A stretch of 63,191 nucleotides of DNA, taken from the NCBI GenBank assembly GCA_009991425.1, contig JAACWH010000037.1:356-63546 (forward strand). Direction: 5' to 3'. Below are positions 27,629 through 36,636 of the stretch, piece by piece. Source of the DNA: Leptospira sp. (GTDB lineage: Bacteria; Spirochaetota; Leptospiria; Leptospirales; Leptospiraceae). The notes beneath the pieces are model-generated. The model had not been told where the DNA came from, did no database searches, and saw nothing but the letters and a program-made list of their open reading frames with translations. The stretch's first letter is position 1. Each line of letters starts with the position of its first letter. Both the position numbers and the translations under genes were made by a program.

Positions 27629-28138
27629 ATGAAACGTTTGATCTCTATTCTTTTTCTGTTAGGTTTTTGTGTTTTTACTTCTTCTTGCTTTTTCGATGAT
27701 GAAGAAAGACGAATTTCCAAACCACCAGCACCAACCCCGATTCAAATCCTAGCCAATTCATTGAGCGAAGGTGGATTTAAACTAAAAGATAAGAAAATCA
27801 TAGTTCTAACCTTTTACGATAAGGACAAAAATTTAATCAAACCTAGACTAGGTGAGCTAATTTCAGAAAAACTTACAACAGAATTAGTTAAAAAAGGAAG
27901 TTTTCAAGTATTAGATAGAGGCATCTACGGAAAAGTACTTAACTCAAAGGGTTTAAGTCTGAATGGTGATATGGATATTGCAACCATGGGCAAGGTTGCA
28001 TCAGCCCTTGAATTGGATGGGATTATAACAGGTATTATGTATAAATATGGTGATGGAATATTTGTGAATGCACGCCTATTAGAAATCAAAACAGGATTAA
28101 TACTTAAGGCTGAAGAAGTCTTTGTTGCAGTAGACTAA
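27629..28138 (+). CDS. FlgO/LpoB-like lipoprotein
   Basis: A 169-aa lipoprotein with lipobox (FTSSCFFDDE) at about residue 20. The mature domain reads KKIIVLTFYDKDKNLIKPRLGELISEKLTTELVKKGSFQVLDRGIYGKVL, then LELDGIITGIMYKYGDGIFVNARLLEIKTGLIL. This is the pattern of FlgO-type domains, related to LpoB/CsgG-like nucleoside-hydrolase-like folds: a mixed alpha/beta domain with a VLDR motif. In Vibrio, FlgO is a flagellar outer-membrane lipoprotein. Spacing of 2 nt to the barrel-like gene and a TAATG overlap with the next gene show an operon. A role in envelope or flagellar-sheath stability is inference. Confidence 0.78.
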   Translation: MKRLISILFLLGFCVFTSSCFFDDEERRISKPPAPTPIQILANSLSEGGFKLKDKKIIVLTFYDKDKNLIKPRLGELISEKLTTELVKKGSFQVLDRGIYGKVLNSKGLSLNGDMDIATMGKVASALELDGIITGIMYKYGDGIFVNARLLEIKTGLILKAEEVFVAVD

Positions 28139-28629
28139 TGGAAATTTGGAAAGAAGTTAAAAACCTTCCCTATAAGAAATGCTTCGGTTGCGGTGGAGCG
28201 AATGAAATTGGATTGAAAATGGAATTTGAATCCAATCAAAAAGAAATTCGTTCTTTCACTCATATCCCTGAGCATTTGGCTGGATGGTCTAATCTTGCTC
28301 ATGGAGGAGTGCTTGCTACTATTCTAGATGAGACTATGGCCTGGGCTGCAATCTATTTGGAGAGGTCCTATATCTTAACTAAAAAGATTTCAGTTGAGTT
28401 CATCAAACCTGTATTTGTTGGTGATAACTTAGAAGCAAGAGGTCATATTCTTGAGAAGATCTCTGCCAAGGAAGTTCTTGTTTATGCCGAGATCAAAAAT
28501 GCCAATGGTGTTGTAGTAGCAAAAGGAGAAGGTAATATAGCTCTTTTTACTCCTGAATCCATTCGAAAGTTTGGATTCTTGGAAGAAGACTATTTAGTTG
28601 ATTTTGAGAAAGTTGTTCTAAATCAGTGA
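28138..28629 (+). CDS. PaaI-type hotdog-fold thioesterase
   Basis: A 163-aa hotdog thioesterase that hydrolyses acyl-CoA esters. CFGCGGANEIGLKMEF opens the domain and the catalytic region reads LAHGGVLATILDETMAWAA (HGG...DE). Its start overlaps the FlgO-like stop as TAATG, so the two are translationally coupled. The 3' end overlaps the convergent aroK-like gene by 7 nt. A paralogue with the same CxxCGxxN opening lies at 36082. Substrate not predicted. Confidence 0.88.
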   Translation: MEIWKEVKNLPYKKCFGCGGANEIGLKMEFESNQKEIRSFTHIPEHLAGWSNLAHGGVLATILDETMAWAAIYLERSYILTKKISVEFIKPVFVGDNLEARGHILEKISAKEVLVYAEIKNANGVVVAKGEGNIALFTPESIRKFGFLEEDYLVDFEKVVLNQ

Positions 28630-29162
28630 ATGTCAGTTAGTTCGATAATTCTTTTGGCAGCTTCTTCCTTCTTCATATCACCAAGATACAATCGGTAGTG
28701 TGCAACTTCTTTGTAATGTGGAAGTCTAAACCTTAGAATATCTTTGTAATCTTTTTTTGAATGTAAGCTTGGGCGAGTCTTATCGGAGCTCACTTTTTCA
28801 ACAAGAAGGTCTATATCATTGTCTAAGAAAATAATATTTGCCATCTCTTGCAAAATTTTAATCTTACGTTCACTTAATATCTCTTCGCCATTTTCATCCA
28901 CATCAAAAAGTATTCCACCTCCACAATCCAAAATGATTCCTTGAGCAGAAGATAGCTTTTGTAAAATAGAATATTCTAAGTCTCGAAACGGTTGCCATTT
29001 CCCATCATGCCTTTCAACAAAGTCTGCAATAGAAAGTCCACCCGTCTCATAGACTGCCAAAGAATCTGTTGAAAGGACAGGTAATTCTGTGATTTTAGAT
29101 ATTCTCTTAGAGATTTTAGATTTCCCAACTCCTCGCGGTCCAATGAGAGCAATATTCTTCAT
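28623..29162 (-). CDS. aroK: Shikimate kinase family protein
   Basis: A 179-aa P-loop kinase. Walker A is GPRGVGKSKIS (residues 8-18), STDSLAVYETGGLSIADFVERHDG and FRDLE follow (shikimate-binding Asp and Arg), and DCGGGIL (GGG) and TRPSL are in the expected order. Shikimate kinase phosphorylates shikimate in the chorismate pathway. It starts 4 nt inside the HDOD gene (ATGA overlap), so it is in one operon with HDOD and CheD genes, an unusual context for aroK. The canonical DxD after the P-loop is reduced to TDS. The symbol is by family resemblance. Confidence 0.75.
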   Translation of the reverse strand: MKNIALIGPRGVGKSKISKRISKITELPVLSTDSLAVYETGGLSIADFVERHDGKWQPFRDLEYSILQKLSSAQGIILDCGGGILFDVDENGEEILSERKIKILQEMANIIFLDNDIDLLVEKVSSDKTRPSLHSKKDYKDILRFRLPHYKEVAHYRLYLGDMKKEEAAKRIIELTDIH

Positions 29163-30010
29163 TGGTTGATAAGTTCAGCTATATGAGCTTCTAATTCTGG
29201 TAATTTCATGAAATACAATTCTATATCCTTATCAGTCACTCCTGTCTTATCAAGGGCAAATTTGGAAAGTGGAACACTGATTCCACCTATATCAATTCCA
29301 ATTCCTGAAACAGTAGTGAGAGTATAGGCAATGTGAACTAAGGAGACTAAGATTGGATCTACCTTTGCTTGATCAGGATTATTGTAATGAGCAACAACAT
29401 CAACAAGTTCTTGTGGGAAATTCCAATTTTTCAAAACAATTTCACTAATTTCCATATGAGTATATCCAAGGTACTTTCTCTCAATCTCATAGAATGGATC
29501 TTCAGCTTCTTGAACTTCATTTTTTATCTTAAATAAAAGACTTTGAAAGAACTGTGATAATACTAGCTTTCCAATATTGCATAATAAGCCAGATGTAAAG
29601 ACAAGATCTTTTGGCTTTTGAATCTTTTTGTGTGCGGCAATTCTGGAAGCCAATTCAGCTACTACTAAGCTTTGCAACCAAATTTGATCAGCTTCAATTT
29701 GGTAACCAGGCAAATCTTTCTTAAGAACTCCCTTAGCGGCCGTTAGTAAAATAATTTCTTTAACAGTTTTGGTTCCCAATGTCATCAAAGCCTCAGATAC
29801 AGTACGCACAGGTTTAGATGCTCTGTAATAAGCAGAGTTCGAGAGTTTTATCACTGAGGTAGTTATTGCTGGATCCTTGGAAATTTCTGTAGCAAGTTCT
29901 TGGATATTAACATCTGGATTCTGAACCATCTGTAAAACTTTAGTTACTACAGCTGAAATAACAGGTAACTTATTTACATCTTTAAGAATTTCGTCTATCT
30001 TCTCTTTCAT
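29159..30010 (-). CDS. HDOD domain protein
   Basis: A 283-aa signalling protein made almost entirely of an HDOD domain: LPVISAVVTKVLQMVQNPDVNIQELATEISKDPAITTSVIKLSNSAYY at the N-terminus, then VSEALMTLGTKTVKEIILLTA. A degenerate HD-like middle (LVFTSGLLCNIGKLVLSQFF; YTHMEISEIVLKNWNFPQELVDVVAHYNNP) lacks a full metal-binding HD pair, as expected for HDOD. These domains regulate chemotaxis, biofilm or cell-cycle decisions. It is 3 nt downstream of cheD and overlaps aroK by 4 nt, which suggests a chemotaxis-related role. Confidence 0.9.
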   Translation of the reverse strand: MKEKIDEILKDVNKLPVISAVVTKVLQMVQNPDVNIQELATEISKDPAITTSVIKLSNSAYYRASKPVRTVSEALMTLGTKTVKEIILLTAAKGVLKKDLPGYQIEADQIWLQSLVVAELASRIAAHKKIQKPKDLVFTSGLLCNIGKLVLSQFFQSLLFKIKNEVQEAEDPFYEIERKYLGYTHMEISEIVLKNWNFPQELVDVVAHYNNPDQAKVDPILVSLVHIAYTLTTVSGIGIDIGGISVPLSKFALDKTGVTDKDIELYFMKLPELEAHIAELINQ

Positions 30011-30013
30011 AAG

Positions 30014-30520
30014 TTATTTTACCTTGTAAAGGTATTTCTCCGATCCTGATTTCTTCAACAGAACTCTGCCATCATCCAAATACAAACTTATTGTTCGTCC
30101 ATCATGACCAGCAATGTCTTCCACTAAAATAGGAATATTATTAGCTTTTAAAAATTCTTTCACGATAAGAATATTCTGTTCTCCAATATTTTGTAAAAAG
30201 CTAGAGTTAATGCCCTTGAACATGGATGCTCCACCAAAAATTCGTGCACTGTAGCTTCCCATAGGGCAACCTTGTTCTTCCATAGCTTTGACTAAAAGTG
30301 GCAAGGCAGTCTCTCCGTATTTTAATGGATTTTTCCCTAAATCCTTACCTGTGGGGTCTTTAGCTAACATTATATGTGAGAGGGCACCAATTTGTTTATC
30401 AGGATTGTAAAATACAATACCAATACAGGAGCCTAAAGTAGTGCGAAGAACTTCTGGACTCTTGCCAACTTTAAGGTCCGCAATTCCAACATTGATTATT
30501 TTATCGAATTTTCCATTCAT
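30014..30520 (-). CDS. cheD: Chemoreceptor glutamine deamidase
   Basis: A 168-aa enzyme. Cys32 in [14 protein letters not shown] and His49 in GALSHIMLA form the catalytic pair of CheD, which deamidates glutamines of chemoreceptors and binds CheC in some species. The further family motifs [17 protein letters not shown] and [10 protein letters not shown] are intact. Probably the first gene of the cheD-HDOD-aroK operon. A TATACT-like element (about 30558 on the opposite strand) may be its -10 box. Confidence 0.94.
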   Translation of the reverse strand: MNGKFDKIINVGIADLKVGKSPEVLRTTLGSCIGIVFYNPDKQIGALSHIMLAKDPTGKDLGKNPLKYGETALPLLVKAMEEQGCPMGSYSARIFGGASMFKGINSSFLQNIGEQNILIVKEFLKANNIPILVEDIAGHDGRTISLYLDDGRVLLKKSGSEKYLYKVK

Positions 30521-30587
30521 ATTGTGATGGTTTGAATTTGAATCATCCTAAAAGTAGTATAAAAATACGGAAATCTCACTATCGAGA

Positions 30588-31805
30588 ATGATCTTAATGC
30601 TTATGAGTTCAACTAAAAAAAATAAAAATGTAATTTTGTCGAATGAACCGATCCGCGAAATACAATTGGGTGATTGTGAAGTAACTATTTTAGGAACTGC
30701 GCATATTAGCGAAGAAAGTGTGAGAGAAGTCGAGCGCTTATGTAAGGAAATAGTACCTGACACAGTTTGTGTAGAACTTTGTAATTCTAGAATTCGATCT
30801 ATACGTGATCCAGAATATTTCAAGAAGTTAGATGTATTTAAGGTTTTTAAAGAAAGAAAGATGTTCTTACTTTTATCTTCTTTAATACTTTCCTCCTTTC
30901 AAAAGAAAATGGGACAGGGAAAGATTCGTCCTGGTGATGAGTTAAAAGCTGCAATTGAAGCAGGGGAAGCTATTGGTGCGAAGGTTATTCCTATTGATAG
31001 AGAAATCCAAACAACTTTAAAACGAGCTTGGGGCAATGTAAGCGCTTTTTCCAAAATGTATTTACTCTCGGCTTTGGTTACATCACTCTTTGTAAAGGAA
31101 GATGTTTCCCAAGAAAAAATCGAAGAAATGAAAAGTGAAGATGTCTTATCTGATTTATTTTCGCAAATTCCATCCCGTTACAATCCAGTTAAAGAAGTAA
31201 TTATAGACGAGAGAGACATCTACCTTGCTCAGAAAATTCGGCAAGCTTCCCATTCCTCCAAGAAGCTTTTAGCTGTTGTAGGAGCTGGGCATTTAAATGG
31301 GATAATGAATCACATAGAAGAGGATGAAAGCATTGAAAGCTTAGATGTGATTCCTAAAAGAAGTCTTTGGGATAGGTCGAAAGTATTTTTGATTCCAATG
31401 ATTTTTGTTAGCTTATTTTCTTTTGCTTTCTGGAAAGGTGGAACAAAGGTGGGAACGGATTTGATCTGGTCCTGGATCATTGTAAAATCAACCCTTGCAG
31501 GCATAGGTGCTTTGATTGCTTGGGCTCATCCTATTTCTTTCCTACTTGCTGTTATCACTGCCCCTCTTGGTAATTTCAATCCAATATTAAAGCCAGGTTG
31601 GGTAGCAGCCTTATCTGAATCCTGGTTTCGTAAGCCAACTGCTGAAGATTTTGAGCATATAGCAACTGACTCAGAGACTTTCGCAGGTTATTGGAAGAAC
31701 AGAGTGATCCGAATTTTCTTGGTATTTATGCTACCGCAATTAGGTTCAAGTATAGGAACCTTTCTTGTAACCTACCAAGGCTTTCAATCTTTATTCACTT
31801 TCTAA
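30588..31805 (+). CDS. TraB/PrgY (GumN-related) family protein
   Basis: A 405-aa protein. The N-terminal soluble domain has the GTAHIS motif (VTILGTAHISEESVREVERLC) and later VCVELCNSRI; KLLAVVGAGHLNGI closes it. The C-terminal third is hydrophobic (VFLIPMIFVSLFSFAFW, IVKSTLAGIGALIAWAHPISFLLAVIT, MLPQLGSSIGTF), so it is a membrane protein. TraB-family proteins in enterococci block pheromone signalling and in eukaryotes include TIKI; the enzyme activity is probably a metalloprotease-like fold. The start could be any of three in-frame ATGs (30588, 30597, 30603). Confidence 0.88.
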   Translation: MILMLMSSTKKNKNVILSNEPIREIQLGDCEVTILGTAHISEESVREVERLCKEIVPDTVCVELCNSRIRSIRDPEYFKKLDVFKVFKERKMFLLLSSLILSSFQKKMGQGKIRPGDELKAAIEAGEAIGAKVIPIDREIQTTLKRAWGNVSAFSKMYLLSALVTSLFVKEDVSQEKIEEMKSEDVLSDLFSQIPSRYNPVKEVIIDERDIYLAQKIRQASHSSKKLLAVVGAGHLNGIMNHIEEDESIESLDVIPKRSLWDRSKVFLIPMIFVSLFSFAFWKGGTKVGTDLIWSWIIVKSTLAGIGALIAWAHPISFLLAVITAPLGNFNPILKPGWVAALSESWFRKPTAEDFEHIATDSETFAGYWKNRVIRIFLVFMLPQLGSSIGTFLVTYQGFQSLFTF

Positions 31806-31848
31806 ATCATAAAGTAGTCTAAATTTTAGGATCTTTAAGGAAATTACA

Positions 31849-32643
31849 ATGGAATCATATCTATCTTATCTACTACCTTCTTTTCTTGTCACACTTAGTA
31901 CAATGACCTTGTTTTGGTTCTGGGGAAAAACCAGAAATAACTACGCTGTGATTGATGTAGGTTGGGGACTCGTTATCCTCTTTATCCTTTGGACTTACTA
32001 TTTAGTTAAGAACCAATTTACGATTGAATGGGGTTCTTTGATTTTAGTTTTATTAATTTCAATATGGGGACTGAGACTTTCTATTTTTCTTTTTCTAACT
32101 CGAATACTCCCTGGTCATTCGGAAGACAAAAGATACAATTCCTTTCGGAAGGATTATGGTGAGAAGGTTCATCAGAAATTCTTTACAAATGTATTTCTTT
32201 TCCAGGGCTTATTGGCATTGCTACTCACCGCTCCATTTCTTGTTGTTTTTTTGACGGATAACAAAGATAATACGGCAATTAGTATAATTGGAATTATTCT
32301 CTTTTTTATTGGTGAATTAGGAGAGACCGTTGCAGACCAACAACTTTCTAGTTTCATCAAAGATCCTAAAAATAAAGGGGAGGTCTGCAAGATTGGACTT
32401 TGGAAGTTTTCTAGGCATCCAAACTATTTTTTTGAATGGATAATTTGGCTAGGCTTATCGATTTATGCAATCAACTTCCACTGGTTGGGAATTCTTCCCG
32501 CAGTCTTCATGTATATTCTACTCGTTCATGTAACTGGTGTCCCTTTTGCAGAGAAATTTTCTCTTCTATCAAAAGGTGATAAGTTCCGAGAATACCAAAA
32601 AACTACGTCTGCTTTTTTTCTTTGGTTTCCTCGAAGAAAATAG
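31849..32643 (+). CDS. DUF1295 (steroid 5-alpha-reductase-like) membrane protein
   Basis: A 264-aa polytopic membrane protein with about six helices. The C-terminal signature KIGLWKFSRHPNYFFEWIIWLG is characteristic of the DUF1295/ICMT-like families, where the helix pair binds a nucleotide or SAM cofactor. The N-terminus has WFWGKTRNNYAVIDVGWGLV and DERYN-like EDKRYNSFRKDYG follows. These enzymes are thought to reduce or methylate lipids; the substrate is unknown. The 3' end overlaps the convergent sensor gene by 41 nt. Confidence 0.85.
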   Translation: MESYLSYLLPSFLVTLSTMTLFWFWGKTRNNYAVIDVGWGLVILFILWTYYLVKNQFTIEWGSLILVLLISIWGLRLSIFLFLTRILPGHSEDKRYNSFRKDYGEKVHQKFFTNVFLFQGLLALLLTAPFLVVFLTDNKDNTAISIIGIILFFIGELGETVADQQLSSFIKDPKNKGEVCKIGLWKFSRHPNYFFEWIIWLGLSIYAINFHWLGILPAVFMYILLVHVTGVPFAEKFSLLSKGDKFREYQKTTSAFFLWFPRRK

Positions 32644-34816
32644 TAAGTAGAACCGAATTCCCCATAGTATTGTATTCAACCTTGTCGAAAATACTTTCGG
32701 CAAGCATAATACCTCTTCCATGTTCTCTTACAAGTTCCTTGTCCTCAGATTTTTTCTGAAGTTCAATATAGCTAAATCCATTTCCTTCATCAGTAACGCG
32801 GTAACTGACCTGGTTATGATTTAATGTATATTCTACGATTATTTTTCTCTTACCATAGATAGGATCTTTCTGTCTCTTTTGGATTAGTTCCAAATAGTCA
32901 CCTTGCATCAAGTAAGTCGATTTTTCTTCAAAAGTAATCGCGAGATTTCCATGTTCAATAGAGTTTATGAGTATTTCTCTTAATCCTGTTCGGATTGCCT
33001 CCACTTTATAGTCAGGAAATTTCTTAGAAAGTTGCTTCACTAATCTCTGGCTTAATTCATCAGCCAAAATTATATAATTATCTATAAGATATGTCTGAGT
33101 TTCTGCAAGTATTTGAGTAGCAATACTATCTTCATAGGTTCGACTTCCTTTTCCAATAAATTCTAAATGACCATGTGTGTCGACAGCCTCGATGTGAAAA
33201 AGCAATTCTAAGGGCTCATACATTCTAGAAGTTTTTATTCTAGCTTTAAATCTTGTTTGCTTTCCTGCCTCATCTAATGAATTTAAATTTTCGTTTATAA
33301 GTTGCGTTAGTATAGCTTTATCATTTTGTGTAGTATAAATTAACTCAATAAAATTTTTACCAAGGATCAACTCAGGCTTGGTTCCAAAAAACTTTTTGCC
33401 TGCATGATTCATAGAAATGACTGCATAATTGTTATCTAAGATAAAGAGTAGATCTTTCGTTCCATCAACTATGAAGCGGTATTTTTGATTTGCGTATTCA
33501 ACTTCATTGATTTTGTCTTCCAACTCTACATTTAAAGTTTGGTTACGATTGAATAAATTAATGAATCGATTGGATAGAGTGTATGCTATAACTACAACGA
33601 AAATTAAGAACCCATATTGAGTAACAAAAATACCCTGGTGCTTAAAAGTTATATCGTAAGAATCATAAATCAAGATACTAATAAAAATTATATTTCCTAA
33701 GAGCACATTCCCCGAGACAGTTTTTATGACAGTTTGCCAGATTGTATTAAATTTCAATAAAGGTTCATTTAAATTTGTAGACATCTGCCTAAGATCTTGT
33801 ATGAAATATTTTGAAATTGCAATAATCAAAATATAGAATGCAAATACAATCAGAAGATAAATATAAGAATAAACTGTATCATAGATCCAAGAAGAAGAAA
33901 ATAATAAGCATCCAATCGCCAAACATATATTTAGTGAAATCAATATTTTATCAAATAGCTTTAATCTTTCATTGAAAAGTGCTCGGAAAAACAAAATCCC
34001 AAAGATAGGCATGAGATAAAACAATATAGACATTAACCTATGTATTTTACTAAAATCTACACAGTATAGAGTGACCAAATTAGTTCGAGTAAAAATGAAT
34101 AATGAGAGGGAAACACTAAAGAGTCCGAAATATAAATTATGGTAACCATACCTCAGTTTATAGAAGAGAAAAAGATGAAATAATCCAATTAGTAAATAAA
34201 TCGTAATGATAACTATAGTCGAAGCCTCTGACTGCTTTTTGGCAATGGAATGATAATCTCCAAAATAGTAGGATTCTGCATTATTGAAACCAACCAAGTA
34301 ATTACTCTTGGGGCCTTGGATTTTAAAAACCAAAAGATTGCTACCAATTACCACTGTTGATTTAGGAATTGGAACAATTTCATTGAAACGTGTATGATCA
34401 TAGTCAGCCTGGGATTGGTCATAGACCATAATCCCATTCATATAAACCATCCATTGTGAGCCAACAGTGCTTAAAAGTAGAGCGAATGATTCTGAATCAT
34501 TATAAAGTTCTTTCTCTAATTGAAATTGGAAAAGAAAAGAGTATGTTTCTTCCTGGGAATCGTCTAAAGAAAAGATCGTTCGCGATTCCGGTTTAAATTG
34601 TGGAATAAGTTTAACAGCAAGGGATGAATTTACTTGGGATTCTCTTTCAATTGAAATCCAATTAGGAGATTTGTTTAATTCCACATCAGAATTGCTTAGA
34701 ATTTGAGGATCAAATCCTTCCATCGCCTTAACAGGCAGATCTCGAAGGTCAATGAGTTCTTGAGCTTGTAATCCATAGGAGAACAGCAAGAGAATCATGA
34801 TGGAAAAAAGCCTCAT
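32603..34816 (-). CDS. 7TMR-DISM sensor with PAS and RsbW-like ATPase domains
   Basis: A 737-aa sensor. Signal peptide (MRLFSIMILLLFSYGLQAQ), periplasmic DISM-type domain (about 25-180, with YMNGIMVYDQSQADYDHTRFNEIVPIP), then seven helices (about 205-395), a PAS domain (YRFIVDGTKDLLFILDNNYAVISMN), and a C-terminal GHKL ATPase with N-box REILINSIEHGN, G1 VTDEGNGFSYIEL and G2 GRGIMLAESIFDKV. The last domain resembles anti-sigma-factor/RsbW kinases rather than histidine kinases; no phospho-accepting H-box was seen. It probably senses an envelope signal and phosphorylates or sequesters an antagonist. Its end overlaps DUF1295 by 41 nt. Confidence 0.87.
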   Translation of the reverse strand: MRLFSIMILLLFSYGLQAQELIDLRDLPVKAMEGFDPQILSNSDVELNKSPNWISIERESQVNSSLAVKLIPQFKPESRTIFSLDDSQEETYSFLFQFQLEKELYNDSESFALLLSTVGSQWMVYMNGIMVYDQSQADYDHTRFNEIVPIPKSTVVIGSNLLVFKIQGPKSNYLVGFNNAESYYFGDYHSIAKKQSEASTIVIITIYLLIGLFHLFLFYKLRYGYHNLYFGLFSVSLSLFIFTRTNLVTLYCVDFSKIHRLMSILFYLMPIFGILFFRALFNERLKLFDKILISLNICLAIGCLLFSSSWIYDTVYSYIYLLIVFAFYILIIAISKYFIQDLRQMSTNLNEPLLKFNTIWQTVIKTVSGNVLLGNIIFISILIYDSYDITFKHQGIFVTQYGFLIFVVVIAYTLSNRFINLFNRNQTLNVELEDKINEVEYANQKYRFIVDGTKDLLFILDNNYAVISMNHAGKKFFGTKPELILGKNFIELIYTTQNDKAILTQLINENLNSLDEAGKQTRFKARIKTSRMYEPLELLFHIEAVDTHGHLEFIGKGSRTYEDSIATQILAETQTYLIDNYIILADELSQRLVKQLSKKFPDYKVEAIRTGLREILINSIEHGNLAITFEEKSTYLMQGDYLELIQKRQKDPIYGKRKIIVEYTLNHNQVSYRVTDEGNGFSYIELQKKSEDKELVREHGRGIMLAESIFDKVEYNTMGNSVLLTIFFEETKEKKQT

Positions 34817-34877
34817 AATACTATTAGTTAGGTTGCGAGCGATAAATTTCCATAAAAAAAAACAGGAGAACCGTTTT

Positions 34878-35906
34878 TTGAACGTAATTCAGAGCCTAGA
34901 AAAAGATATTTTCCCCGATTGGTTGATTCGATTAAGAATCCGACAACTAGTTAAATTAAGATTGAAGCAAGAGACTAAGGCAAATCCAACTGAGCAATTA
35001 GCTCATAAGTTAGCCTACATCCAATCTTTAAAAAATTCTCCAATTGCAGTTCATACAGAAGCAGCTAATGAGCAACATTATGAAGTCCCTAGCGATTTTT
35101 ATAAATATGTTATGGGCTATAGAATGAAATACAGTTCAGGATATTGGCCTAAATCGGATACAAGCTTTGCGGAATCGGAAGATGCAATGTTAAATCTTAG
35201 TTTCGATAGAGCTGAAATTGAAGATGGCATGTCTGTCTTGGACCTGGGTTGTGGTTGGGGATCGGTTTCTTTAACTCTTGCAGAGAAATATCCAAAATGT
35301 AAAGTAACTGGTGTTTCGAATTCATCAACTCAGAAACAATTTATTGATAGTGAAGCAAAGAGAAGAGGTCTGAAAAATCTTGAAATCATCACGAAAGATA
35401 TGAATCATTTCAAGATTAGCAAGAAATTTGACCGAATCATTTCTGTAGAAATGCTCGAACATATGAAAAATTATGAACTGCTCTTTGAAAAGTTATCTAC
35501 TTTTCTGAAGCCAAAAGGGAAATTTTTCATCCATATATTCACCCACAAGACTTTTGCTTATCCTTTCGAAGTAATCGATGAAACGGATTGGATGGCTAAG
35601 TATTTTTTTACCGGAGGCCAGATGCCTTCCGATGATCTATTTTTATATTTCCAAAAGAATTTTAAAATAGAAAATCATTGGCGATTGAGTGGAACTCACT
35701 ATCAAAAGACAAGTGAGGCATGGCTAGCAAATATGTATAAGAATGAAGAAGCAATTAAGAAAATTTTTGCAGAAACATATGGAACCGAGCAGGCAACAAA
35801 ATGGTGGGTCTACTGGAAAGTTTTCTTCATGTCTTGCGCGGAGCTCTTTGGGTATGATAAGGGAAATGAATGGTTGGTGAGTCACTACTTGTTTAGTGTT
35901 AAATGA
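34878..35906 (+). CDS. Cyclopropane-fatty-acyl-phospholipid synthase-like SAM methyltransferase
   Basis: A 342-aa enzyme. SAM-binding motif I is VLDLGCGWGSVSLTLAEKYP; NEQHYEVPSDFYKYVMGYRMKYSSGYWP earlier is a CFA-synthase hallmark; VEMLEHMKNYELLFEKLSTFLKPKG is motif IV and onwards. CFA-type enzymes methylate unsaturated acyl chains of phospholipids; related ones make other lipid or small-molecule products. An open frame extends to ATG 34797, but that would overlap the divergent sensor by 20 nt. I prefer TTG 34878, with AGGAGA nine bases upstream. Confidence 0.83.
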   Translation: MNVIQSLEKDIFPDWLIRLRIRQLVKLRLKQETKANPTEQLAHKLAYIQSLKNSPIAVHTEAANEQHYEVPSDFYKYVMGYRMKYSSGYWPKSDTSFAESEDAMLNLSFDRAEIEDGMSVLDLGCGWGSVSLTLAEKYPKCKVTGVSNSSTQKQFIDSEAKRRGLKNLEIITKDMNHFKISKKFDRIISVEMLEHMKNYELLFEKLSTFLKPKGKFFIHIFTHKTFAYPFEVIDETDWMAKYFFTGGQMPSDDLFLYFQKNFKIENHWRLSGTHYQKTSEAWLANMYKNEEAIKKIFAETYGTEQATKWWVYWKVFFMSCAELFGYDKGNEWLVSHYLFSVK

Positions 35907-35976
35907 TAAACCTAAGACAATTTAATCTATTTTTTAATTTAGAATAGAAATTCATTTCAAAAAATTCTAGGAAATA

Positions 35977-36035
35977 CAATCCAGCTATTGAAAAACTTTT
36001 AATAATTAAGAAGATTTTTTCAATAGTTTGGATTG
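35977..36035. promoter_or_regulatory. Long near-perfect hairpin between the CFA-like and thioesterase genes
   Basis: The left arm at 35977-35995 (starting CAATCCAGCTATTG) and the right arm at 36016-36035 (ending TAGTTTGGATTG) pair over about 19 bp with a small bulge. A further inner pairing of CTT...AAG flanks AATAATT. It lies 46 nt before the thioesterase ATG. It may be a terminator for the upstream gene, though no good T-tract follows, or a leader structure. Confidence 0.5.
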
Positions 36036-36081
36036 TCTTGAATTTGATGATTTTCTAAACTTGAAAAAACGGAAAAATTTA

Positions 36082-36636
36082 ATGAAACCTTCGATTTACG
36101 GACACCAAATACACCACGATACCTGCTATGGATGTGGTAAGAACAACCCGCATGGATTGCATGCTGATTATTTTTTCGATGATGAATCGGGAGAAGTTCG
36201 GTTTGAATACAATTTTGCAAGGCATTTCAATGGAGCTCCCAATTACGGTCATGGTGGTGTAATTTCGACTCTTATGGATGAATCCATGGGAGCATTGTGT
36301 TTCCACCTGGGTTTTATAGTTATGACGGACACTATGTCCTACAAATTTCTGAAAGCAACACCTGTTGAGACCAATTTACTCGCAAGAGCCTGGCCAATAG
36401 ACAAAGAAAAAAGAAAAATCCACCTGGAATGCAGTCTTACATCCCTTGATGGCTCCGTAACCTATGTGATGGGAAGCGGTGCTTTTCACATTTTACCGCC
36501 AAGATTCTTTATTTCTAAATTAGATGGTGGACAGCATTTCCAATCTTATGATCAATTAGAAGTTAATAAACAAGCTCGGTCGCATCTTTTTCAAAAAATT
36601 CAAAACAGATCAGTCTTAGGAGATTCTCGAAAATGA
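36082..36636 (+). CDS. PaaI-type hotdog thioesterase (second copy)
   Basis: A 184-aa hotdog-fold protein. It opens with the same arrangement as the gene at 28138 (CYGCGKNNPHGLHADY) and has YGHGGVISTLMDESMGA as its catalytic segment (HGG...DE). Probably hydrolyses acyl-CoA. ATG 36082 is preferred over the TTG-started frame at 36028. The two thioesterases are paralogues but differ greatly in sequence. Its stop overlaps the next start by 4 nt (ATGA), so it is co-transcribed with the MORN lipoprotein. Confidence 0.88.
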   Translation: MKPSIYGHQIHHDTCYGCGKNNPHGLHADYFFDDESGEVRFEYNFARHFNGAPNYGHGGVISTLMDESMGALCFHLGFIVMTDTMSYKFLKATPVETNLLARAWPIDKEKRKIHLECSLTSLDGSVTYVMGSGAFHILPPRFFISKLDGGQHFQSYDQLEVNKQARSHLFQKIQNRSVLGDSRK

